Below, piece by piece: positions 1 to 5,622 of a DNA stretch of 15,212 nt (within the stretch, counting starts at the first letter, position 1; each line of letters begins with the position of its first letter). The DNA lies in contig JAGHCO010000135.1 in assembly GCA_021160405.1 (NCBI GenBank), positions 1 to 15,212 of the forward strand, given 5' to 3'. The position numbers were made by a program, and so were the translations under genes. This DNA is from Candidatus Aerophobota bacterium. Its GTDB lineage: Bacteria; Aerophobota; Aerophobia; Aerophobales; JAGHCO01. The notes beneath the pieces were generated by a model. The model was not told where the DNA came from. It did not search any database and saw nothing but the letters and a program-made list of their open reading frames with translations.

Positions 1-2
1 AT

Positions 3-530
3 AGAAGGCTAAATGAATGGCAAAATAAAGGCTATATCAAAAAAGTTATAAAGGGTTATTATATTTTTTCCGATTTGACATTAAACGAGAACGTCCTTTT
101 TGAAATTGCCAATAGGATATATAATCCATCATACATCTCCCTTGAGATGGCTTTTTCTTATTATCATCTAATTCCTGAAAGTGTTTATGGCATAACCTCG
201 GTATCTACCCGTAGAACCTATAGATTTAAAACTCCCATAGGGGAGTTTATCTATAGAAAGGTAAAGCCAAATTTATTTTTTGGTTACAACCTTGTAAATT
301 ATAAGGATAAACGGTTCAAGATTGCAAGCATTGAGAAAGCAATTTTGGACTACTTTTATATCAATCCAAACATAAAGACAGAAGCTGATTTTGTCAGCCT
401 ACGTATGAATAAGGATTTATTCCTGAAACAAATAAACGAAAAAAAACTTCACAAACTCCTTAAGGAGTTTGGTAAGAAAACGCTAACCAGGAGAGTAGTT
501 TCTTTTTTGGAGTTTATGAAAAATGCTTGA
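3..530 (+). CDS. abiEi: AbiEi-type antitoxin of the AbiE system, 3' part (5' end outside window)
   Basis: The reading frame is open from the left window edge, so the gene is partial at its start; a TTG at 75 is internal, not the start. The visible 175 residues begin with the end of a winged-helix domain (RRLNEWQNKGYIKKVIKGYY, about residues 1-20), followed by the AbiEi C-terminal region, with features such as SLEMAFSYYHLIP (about 50-62) and IASIEKAILDYFY (about 102-114). In the AbiE family this protein is the antitoxin and transcriptional repressor of a type IV toxin-antitoxin/abortive-infection system. The stop overlaps the next gene by 8 bases, the translational coupling expected of an abiEi-abiEii pair. 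The missing N-terminus prevents judging promoter and start. The call rests on the winged-helix remnant, the length and especially the neighbour. Confidence 0.85.
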   Translation, partial: RRLNEWQNKGYIKKVIKGYYIFSDLTLNENVLFEIANRIYNPSYISLEMAFSYYHLIPESVYGITSVSTRRTYRFKTPIGEFIYRKVKPNLFFGYNLVNYKDKRFKIASIEKAILDYFYINPNIKTEADFVSLRMNKDLFLKQINEKKLHKLLKEFGKKTLTRRVVSFLEFMKNA

Positions 531-1299
531 TATAGATCAAATAGAATCATTTTATCCTGTGCAATTGCGGATATTTAAGAAAAATCTTCTGCGTGAATAC
601 CTGCAATACAAGATATTGGAGATTATTTTTGACTCAAACTTTGGAGAAAAATTGTCCTTTATGGGCGGAACTACAATCAGAATTGTACATGGCAACGACC
701 GCTTTTCTGAGGATTTAGACTTTGATAACTTCGGTTTAGCGAAAGAAGACTTCAAAAAAGTTACAGGGCTGGTAAAGAAAAAGCTGGAACTTGAAGGATA
801 TGTTGTAGAAATCAGGAATGTTTTTAAAGGAGCTTATCGTTGTTATTTAAAGATTCCTGAGATACTTTACAAAAATGAGCTATCCAATTATAGAGAAGAA
901 AAGATGTCAATTCGTTTAGATACAGAGTCGCAGGGATTTACTTATTCTCCCGAGAAGATCATCATCAACAAATTTGAGGTATTCTCCAGGATGAATATAA
1001 CCCCGATCGATATTTTATTAGCTCAGAAAATATACGCTATTTTTAATCGAAGACGTGCAATGGGTAGAGACTTTTATGATGCAATTTTTTTATTTGGAAA
1101 GACAAACCCAAATCTTGATTATTTAAAACTAAAGATAAAAATCGATGGCATGGACGATTTAAAAAATAAGCTCATGGCAAGATGCAAAAAACTTGATTTT
1201 AAACAATTAGCAAAGGATGTGGAGCCATTTTTGATTAACCCCCGTAATTCTAAAAAAGTCCTATATTTTTATGATTATATTAAGGGAATTTCCACATAG
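523..1299 (+). CDS. abiEii: AbiEii/AbiGii-family nucleotidyltransferase toxin
   Basis: This 258-residue protein carries the hallmarks of the AbiEii family of DNA polymerase beta-type nucleotidyltransferases. The GG-T motif and the following R-S-x-DLDF motif lie at residues 48-68 (MGGTTIRIV at 47-55, then NDRFSEDLDFD), with D64 and D66 as the likely metal-binding acidic pair. A downstream LLAQKIYAIF...GRDFYDA block (about 165-187) matches the conserved K-x(n)-R-D-x-D/YD region. Family members modify cellular targets such as tRNA and arrest growth, for instance during phage infection, and are neutralised by AbiEi. The ATG lies inside the end of abiEi (8-base overlap), with GGAG at 509-512 about 10 bases upstream. 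All core motifs are present and the length is normal, so the toxin appears intact. Its actual substrate cannot be told from sequence. Confidence 0.92.
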   Translation: MLDIDQIESFYPVQLRIFKKNLLREYLQYKILEIIFDSNFGEKLSFMGGTTIRIVHGNDRFSEDLDFDNFGLAKEDFKKVTGLVKKKLELEGYVVEIRNVFKGAYRCYLKIPEILYKNELSNYREEKMSIRLDTESQGFTYSPEKIIINKFEVFSRMNITPIDILLAQKIYAIFNRRRAMGRDFYDAIFLFGKTNPNLDYLKLKIKIDGMDDLKNKLMARCKKLDFKQLAKDVEPFLINPRNSKKVLYFYDYIKGIST

Positions 1300-1318
1300 T
1301 ATTATATGACAATAATAC
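1299..1318 (+). promoter_or_regulatory. 7-bp inverted repeat upstream of hicB (operator candidate)
   Basis: GTATTAT (1299-1305) and ATAATAC (1312-1318) form a perfect inverted repeat with a 6-base spacer, ending just before the GGAGG of hicB. It starts on the last base of the abiEii stop codon. A symmetric site here would suit an antitoxin operator, but the HicB encoded here is short and shows no obvious separate DNA-binding domain, so the role is inferred only from position. Confidence 0.35.
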
Positions 1319-1331
1319 AGGGAGGCTTATT

Positions 1332-1550
1332 ATGTTGAACAACTATACTGCTAAATATACAAAAATAAGCTCTGGTTATATGGGGCAGTTAGTGGAATGG
1401 CCAGAGGTAATAACTGAAGGAAATACTTTAGAAGAATGCAGGGAAATGCTTAAAGATGCTTTGTACGAGATGATAAAAGCATACCATCAGCAGGGCAAAG
1501 AAATTCCTGTTGGAGGAGGCCTTTTAGAACAGTTATCCATCGAGACTTAG
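1332..1550 (+). CDS. hicB: HicB-family antitoxin (short form)
   Basis: This 72-residue protein has the compact HicB partial RNase H-like fold: an N-terminal strand YTAKYTKISSGYMGQLVEWP (residues 5-24), then EVITEGNTLEECREMLKDAL, the usual helix that ends in an acidic/hydrophobic DALYEMI. HicB proteins bind and block HicA, a double-stranded RNA-binding-fold mRNA interferase. A clear GGAGG (1321-1325) sits 6 bases before the ATG. Only 72 residues are present, so the C-terminal DNA-binding extension of longer HicB proteins is absent; short HicBs are common. The partner gene 3 bases downstream is a 27-codon stump, so this antitoxin is probably an orphan here. The same strand and a 32-base gap to abiEii leave open read-through from the AbiE operon. 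Confidence 0.85.
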   Translation: MLNNYTAKYTKISSGYMGQLVEWPEVITEGNTLEECREMLKDALYEMIKAYHQQGKEIPVGGGLLEQLSIET

Positions 1551-1553
1551 TAA

Positions 1554-1637
1554 ATGTCAGTAAAACGTTCCGATTTAATCAAGTATTTCAAGGAAAATGG
1601 ATTTTATTTTCCTCAGGGACTCACCAAAGCCCTTTGA
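1554..1637 (+). pseudogene. hicA: Truncated hicA toxin remnant
   Basis: An ATG 3 bases after the hicB stop opens a 27-codon frame beginning MSVKRSDLIKYFKENGFYF, the standard start of HicA (K-R-x-DLI-K-x-L/F-x-x-x-GF). HicA proteins usually run about 60-85 residues and continue with a G-G/S-H-x-x-Y motif containing the catalytic histidine. Here similarity stops after GFYF, the frame ends PQGLTKAL, and no histidine motif follows in any frame before iorB begins at 1644. The gene therefore appears cut at a rearrangement junction near 1610, the point where a hairpin (1609-1641) begins. A functional toxin is very unlikely. Confidence 0.75.
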
Positions 1638-1641
1638 GGAA
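1609..1641. other. Stem-loop between convergent hicA remnant and iorB
   Basis: TTCCTCAGGG (1609-1618) pairs with CCC-TT-TGAGGAA (1630-1641) with a 2-base bulge and an 11-base loop. It sits exactly between convergent genes, as a transcription barrier would, but neither strand has a T-run after the stem, so a standard intrinsic terminator is not supported. It overlaps the break point of hicA. Confidence 0.45.
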
Positions 1642-1643
1642 GA

Positions 1644-2225
1644 CTAAGCTGCTACTACATTCCTGCCAGCTTCAAATGCTCTAAGGTTAACCTCAACTAA
1701 CTTTTTTGGAACAAGTTCGGTGATAGTTTCTACAATTATCCTCTCTTTAATGGGCAGGTATCTTGTTAGAACACCAAGCATAACAGTGTTAACTGTCATA
1801 ATACTTCCAGCCTCTCTTGCTAATCCTGCAGCATTTAACGTGATAACATTCTTAAAAACTCTTTTAAACTCACTGATAAGATAATCTATATCTGGGTATT
1901 TAAATCCTTTAGAGGTAGTTGAGAGGGGGATAATTTTCTCTGTGTTGATTATAGCAACACCATCTCTTGAAAGAAAATGAGAGTGTTTAACTGCCTCTGC
2001 TGGTTCAAATCCCAACAGAGCATCGGCACTACCTTTTGGTATTAACGGCCCGTATTTGCATCCAATTCTTACATGGTTTTCAACAGAACCACCTCTTTGT
2101 GCCATTCCATGGGTTTCTGCTGCCTTAATAGGTATTCCTTCCTTTACTGCAGATATTCCAATAACATTAGAGGCAAGGATTGTTCCCTGACCTCCCACAC
2201 CAACAATGATAAGATCAAATTTCAT
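1644..2225 (-). CDS. iorB: Indolepyruvate:ferredoxin oxidoreductase, beta subunit
   Basis: This 193-residue protein is the gamma-domain type subunit of the 2-oxoacid:ferredoxin oxidoreductase superfamily. The N-terminal FDLIIVGVGGQGTILASNVI (residues 3-22) is the conserved glycine-rich start, followed by AAETHGMAQRGGSVENHVR (about 35-53), the signature E-x-H-G-M-A-Q-R-G-G-S of IorB. Near the C-terminus, NTVMLGVLTRYLPI is also typical. With IorA it oxidatively decarboxylates aryl pyruvates such as indolepyruvate to aryl-acetyl-CoA, passing electrons to ferredoxin in the cytoplasm; the pathway can run in either direction in anaerobes. Length is normal. It follows iorA by 3 bases, with AAGGGA before its ATG overlapping the iorA stop region, so the two are co-translated. 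Confidence 0.95.
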   Translation of the reverse strand: MKFDLIIVGVGGQGTILASNVIGISAVKEGIPIKAAETHGMAQRGGSVENHVRIGCKYGPLIPKGSADALLGFEPAEAVKHSHFLSRDGVAIINTEKIIPLSTTSKGFKYPDIDYLISEFKRVFKNVITLNAAGLAREAGSIMTVNTVMLGVLTRYLPIKERIIVETITELVPKKLVEVNLRAFEAGRNVVAA

Positions 2226-2228
2226 CTT

Positions 2229-4025
2229 TTATCCCTTAATCTTTATTGAATTAGTTGGACAAATTTGAGCACACACTCCACATCCAAGACACTGCTCATT
2301 AATCACTGCCTTTTCCCCATCCCAGATGATTGCTGGACATCCAAATTCAATGCACTTCTTGCATCCAATGCAGGTATCTGTAACCTCAAATTGTTTTCTT
2401 CTTCCACTTAATTTTCTTTCAAGAAGTGCACATAACCCTTTCGCAATAATTACTCTAACCCCGCTTATCTTCTTTGCTCTCTTGAATATTTCAATGGATT
2501 CTGTTAAATCATACGGATTTATTGTTTTAACCCAGTTGACTCCACATCCCCTAACAATTTGTTCAAAGGAAACCTTGTAAGTTTTTTCTCCCTGTGCTGT
2601 AATCCCTGTGCCAGGGTGTGGTTGATGTCCTGTCATTGCTGTTGTCCCATTATCAAGGATAACCACCACTATATTGGATTTATTGTAAACGGCATTGATA
2701 AGACCAGGGATACCCGTATGCAGAAATGTAGAGTCTCCAATGCTGCATACTATATCTCTGTCATCTCCAGATTTGTAAAGCCCAGAAGAGATGGTTATGC
2801 TTGCCCCCATACACACACAGGTATCTACAGTTCCCATATGAATACCTAAGGTATAGCATCCAATATCACTTGGATAAATAGCCTCTTTACCAAAGACCTT
2901 CCTCATTGCATAGAAAGTTGCTCTATGAGGACAGCCAGGACAAAGTACAGGTGGTCTTGGAGGAAGCAATTTTTTTACATTGCTTAATACATTTATTTCT
3001 TTAAAAGGCTTTCCTAAAATCTTACTTAGAGCTTTCTTTACTGTATCAACACAGAACTCTCCAGATTTTGGGGTGTGATGGGTGAACTTACCAAGTATAC
3101 TAACACCTGGATTAGTTTCCTTTGCACACATCGCTGAGAACTCTTCAAGAACTGGGTCAAGTTCCTCAACAACCAGAACCTTATCAGTATGGGTTAAAAG
3201 CTTGCTTACCAAACCTCTCGGAGGCGGATATGTCCCAATTTTTAATAAGGATACGGGTAAGTTCAGGGAATCTATTGCCTCCTTTGCATATAGGTAAGAA
3301 ACTCCTGATGCAATAACACCAATTTTTGAACTTGATAGCTCTAACTTATTCCAGGGCGATCTTTCAAGTTCCTCTTTTATACTATCCTGTTTCTCATTTA
3401 ACTTAACAACTAACTGACGTGTGTTTGCTGGAATAACAACCCACCTGGATGAATTTTTTTCAAATTTGCTTAAGGAATTTTTGCTTCTCTTATCTTCTAT
3501 TTTTACATCTGACTTTGCATGGGAGATTCTGGTTGTTAAACGAAGCATAACAGGAATTTTAAACTTTTCTGATAGCTCAAATGCGTAAGAAGCCATTTCT
3601 TTTGCCTCTTGAGGGGATGAAGGGTCAAGACAGGGTATCCTGGCAAAACTGGCATATCTTCTTGAGTCCTGTTCATTTTGTGAGGAGTGAGAATAAGGGT
3701 CATCAGCTACAACGAGCACAAAACCGCCTTTTATTCCAGTGTAGGAAAGGGTCATAAATGGATCAGCGGCTACATTAAGACCAACATGTTTCATAACCAC
3801 AGCAACTTTTTTCCCTCCCCAGGAAGAACCAATTCCATTTTCTAAGGCAACCTTTTCATTTACTGACCACTCTACGTAGAATTTATACTGCTTGGATAAT
3901 TTTATTAGCTTTTCCATAATTTCTGATGATGGAGTACCAGGATAACCATACGCCTTTTCTACTCCTCCCTCTACTAACCCATATGCAACTGCTTCATTGC
4001 CAAGCATATACTTTCTTTCAAGCAA
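2229..4025 (-). CDS. iorA: Indolepyruvate:ferredoxin oxidoreductase, alpha subunit
   Basis: IorA is the thiamine-diphosphate, iron-sulfur subunit. Visible in order (598-residue numbering): AYGYPGTPSSEI near residue 25-36, the pyrimidine-domain start; CPGCPHR at 362-368; the ThDP/Mg motif GDST (430-433) followed by NAVYN (444-448) and DNGTTAMTG (458-466); and two C-terminal [4Fe-4S] clusters, CIGCKKCIEFGC (552-563) and CLGCGVCAQIC (579-589). The frame stays open upstream to 4211, but those 62 extra codons translate a palindromic repeat and AT-rich leader, not protein of the family. I chose TTG at 4025 because AAAGGGG (4034-4040) lies 8 bases upstream; ATG at 4007 is the alternative and has a weaker ribosome site. 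Family proteins start close to the LGNEA motif found here. It heads the iorA-iorB operon. Confidence 0.94.
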   Translation of the reverse strand: MLERKYMLGNEAVAYGLVEGGVEKAYGYPGTPSSEIMEKLIKLSKQYKFYVEWSVNEKVALENGIGSSWGGKKVAVVMKHVGLNVAADPFMTLSYTGIKGGFVLVVADDPYSHSSQNEQDSRRYASFARIPCLDPSSPQEAKEMASYAFELSEKFKIPVMLRLTTRISHAKSDVKIEDKRSKNSLSKFEKNSSRWVVIPANTRQLVVKLNEKQDSIKEELERSPWNKLELSSSKIGVIASGVSYLYAKEAIDSLNLPVSLLKIGTYPPPRGLVSKLLTHTDKVLVVEELDPVLEEFSAMCAKETNPGVSILGKFTHHTPKSGEFCVDTVKKALSKILGKPFKEINVLSNVKKLLPPRPPVLCPGCPHRATFYAMRKVFGKEAIYPSDIGCYTLGIHMGTVDTCVCMGASITISSGLYKSGDDRDIVCSIGDSTFLHTGIPGLINAVYNKSNIVVVILDNGTTAMTGHQPHPGTGITAQGEKTYKVSFEQIVRGCGVNWVKTINPYDLTESIEIFKRAKKISGVRVIIAKGLCALLERKLSGRRKQFEVTDTCIGCKKCIEFGCPAIIWDGEKAVINEQCLGCGVCAQICPTNSIKIKG

Positions 4026-4044
4026 TTTTAATACCCCTTTACTA

Positions 4045-4067
4045 AAAAAGGGGACAGTCCCCTTTTT
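4045..4067. repeat. Perfect palindrome GGGGACAGTCCCC with A5/T5 flanks, copy 1
   Basis: The core GGGGACAGTCCCC is flanked by A5 on one side and T5 on the other, giving a 23-base perfect odd palindrome. An identical 23-base copy lies at 10601-10623, and a half-related sequence at 10774-10798. On the - strand it falls between the predicted iorA promoter and the iorA start and is followed by a run of six T, so the transcript could form a terminator-like hairpin (GGGG/CCCC extended by A-U pairs) in the iorA leader. The exact recurrence marks it as a dispersed, REP-like element. Confidence 0.85.
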
Positions 4068-4088
4068 CTTTTTTATAAAATTGAGGTT

Positions 4089-4116
4089 ATTATAGAGGAA
4101 AAGGATAAAAAAGCAA
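4089..4116 (-). promoter_or_regulatory. Predicted iorAB promoter
   Basis: Read on the - strand, TTGCTT (4116-4111) is followed after 16 bases by a perfect TATAAT (4094-4089). Transcription would start near 4082, giving a leader of about 57 bases to the TTG at 4025 that contains the palindrome at 4045-4067. Confidence 0.6.
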
Positions 4117-4130
4117 GAGAAAAAACTATT

Positions 4131-4159
4131 TTGACAACAGAAGAAAAAACTGTTAAAAT
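4131..4159 (+). promoter_or_regulatory. Predicted hisD promoter, sigma-70 consensus
   Basis: A perfect -35 box TTGACA (4131-4136) is separated by exactly 17 bases from TAAAAT (4154-4159). The start point would be near 4166, leaving a leader of about 68 bases to hisD. It diverges from the iorA promoter, with only about 15 bases between the two -35 boxes, so the two could share a regulator. Confidence 0.8.
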
Positions 4160-4233
4160 TTGGATAAGTTAAACTTAGATTTAGTAATTTGAGTAAAGAT
4201 TTTGCAACCATCTTTTACAAAGAAGGTGCTTTT

Positions 4234-5532
4234 ATGAGATTTCCTGTAAAGATTAAAGACTTAACTGAGGAAGAATACAAAAGAATAGTTAAAAGGTCCC
4301 GGAAAAAGTTAAAACAAATTTTTTCTGAGGTTATCCCTATAATTGAACAGGTAAAGGAGGAAGGAGATGAGGCAGTTTTAAAATTTACTCGTAAGTTTGA
4401 TGGGATAGTTTTATCCTTAAACCAAATTCGTGTGAACAGAGAAAAAATTAAACAGGCTTACAGGAAAGTTTCTCCCGGGCTTATTCAATCTTTAAAGAAA
4501 ATGAAGAAGCAAATTGAGGATTTCCATCGACACCAAATAAGAAGAGATTACATCTTCAAAAAGAGTTTCTCTGGCAAAAAAGAAACTTGCTATATCTTAG
4601 GGGAAAGGTTTGTTCCAGTTAAAAGAGCAGCAGTTTATGTTCCTGGAGGAAAGGCTAATTATCCTTCTACAGTTATGATGGGAGTTGTTCCTGCTAAGTT
4701 AGCTAAAGTGCCAGAGGTGATAGTTGCCAGCCCTCCAGAAATTCCACCTTCTGTAATGGTAGCCTCTGATATAGCTGGGGCAGATGTTTTAATTAATGCA
4801 GGAGGTCCCCAGGCGATTTCTGCTCTTGCCTATGGAACTCAGATGATTCCTAAGGTAGATATAGTTGTAGGTCCTGGTAATATTTATGTTACAGCGGCTA
4901 AGGCTTATTTAGCTTCCTTAGGAGAAGTTGGTATAGATTGTCCGGCTGGTCCCAGTGAGATTCTCATTATAGCTGATAATTTAGCTAATCCTATTTATGT
5001 TGCCTGGGATATAATAGCTCAGGCTGAGCATGATGAGAATACTTGCTCTGTCTTAGTAACTACTTCTGAAAAATTAGCAAATGAGGTTTATGAGAGGTTA
5101 AAAAAATTAGTTCCTACTACATTGAGAAAAGCTATAATTCAAAGGTCTTTAGATAGCTATGGTGCTATTTTAATTGTTGATAGTATAGATGAGGCAATTC
5201 AATTTTCAAATGATTTTTCTCCTGAGCACCTGGAAATAATTACTGATGACCCTGATAAAATTTTATCTCAAATAACTAATGCTGGCTCTGTTTTTCTTGG
5301 CCCATTTTCTCCTGTAGCCATAGGAGATTACATTAGCGGGACAAATCACATCTTGCCCACAGGCTCTTTAGCTAAATTTTTCTCAGGGCTTTCTGTAGAA
5401 ACATTTCTTAAAAGAATAACTTATCAGAAAATTTCCCCTGAGGCTTTAAAACTAATGGTAAAGGATATTGCTAATCTTGCTAAAGAAGAGGGCTACCAGG
5501 CTCACCTTAGTTCCATCCAAGCCCGCCTATAA
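4234..5532 (+). CDS. hisD: Histidinol dehydrogenase
   Basis: HisD catalyses the last two steps of histidine biosynthesis, oxidising L-histidinol to L-histidine with two NAD+ in the cytoplasm. The 432-residue protein has the normal length. The family signature GIDCPAGPSEILIIADN spans 233-249. The expected zinc ligands are Q263 and H266 (AQAEHDE), D365 (GDYISGTNH) and H424 (AHLSSIQA), and the catalytic pair E331-H332 lies in FSPEHLE. The frame is open from a TTG at 4189, but ATG 4234 is preferred: AGAAGGTG (4220-4227) is 7 bases upstream and the family starts near this point. The gene stands alone with its own consensus promoter rather than within a his operon, divergent from iorAB. No missing catalytic residue is seen. 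Confidence 0.97.
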   Translation: MRFPVKIKDLTEEEYKRIVKRSRKKLKQIFSEVIPIIEQVKEEGDEAVLKFTRKFDGIVLSLNQIRVNREKIKQAYRKVSPGLIQSLKKMKKQIEDFHRHQIRRDYIFKKSFSGKKETCYILGERFVPVKRAAVYVPGGKANYPSTVMMGVVPAKLAKVPEVIVASPPEIPPSVMVASDIAGADVLINAGGPQAISALAYGTQMIPKVDIVVGPGNIYVTAAKAYLASLGEVGIDCPAGPSEILIIADNLANPIYVAWDIIAQAEHDENTCSVLVTTSEKLANEVYERLKKLVPTTLRKAIIQRSLDSYGAILIVDSIDEAIQFSNDFSPEHLEIITDDPDKILSQITNAGSVFLGPFSPVAIGDYISGTNHILPTGSLAKFFSGLSVETFLKRITYQKISPEALKLMVKDIANLAKEEGYQAHLSSIQARL

Positions 5533-5552
5533 ATAGTCAACAGTTGTTAGTC

Positions 5553-5600
5553 CTAAGTTCTTAGCCAAGAAAAGAAACTGTTTTTTCTTGATTATTTTTT
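5553..5600 (+). terminator. Candidate hisD terminator with two short hairpins
   Basis: A small hairpin CTAAG-TT-CTTAG (5553-5564) is followed by CAAGAAAA (5566-5573) and TTTTCTTG (5583-5590) with a 9-base loop, then ATTATTTTTT. The T-rich trailer fits an intrinsic terminator, but the stem is almost wholly A-T, so strength is doubtful. Confidence 0.4.
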
Positions 5601-5616
5601 AATATTTAGTTATTAT
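5588..5616 (+). promoter_or_regulatory. Possible promoter at the start of the SprA-like gene
   Basis: TTGATT (5588-5593) and TATTAT (5611-5616) are 17 bases apart. A start point 6-8 bases downstream would coincide with the ATG at 5623, which lacks a good Shine-Dalgarno sequence; the message would be leaderless or nearly so. The region is so AT-rich that chance is possible. Confidence 0.35.
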
Positions 5617-5622
5617 AAAGAT

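Noticed and set aside
75..77. TTG as the start of abiEi
   Set aside because: The frame continues upstream to the window edge and encodes recognisable winged-helix sequence, so the start lies outside the window.
552..755. Frame on the - strand inside abiEii
   Set aside because: Antisense shadow of a gene with all family motifs on the + strand.
2326..3316. Several + strand frames inside iorA
   Set aside because: Opposite-strand shadows of iorA, whose ThDP and ferredoxin motifs are clear.
4026..4211. N-terminal extension of iorA by 62 codons (open frame to 4211)
   Set aside because: It translates the promoter region and the GGGGACAGTCCCC palindrome, and lies before the conserved LGNEA start of the family; ribosome-site evidence favours 4025.
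4189..4233. TTG start of hisD at 4189
   Set aside because: ATG 4234 has a good AGAAGGTG site and matches the family start; the extra 15 residues do not resemble HisD.
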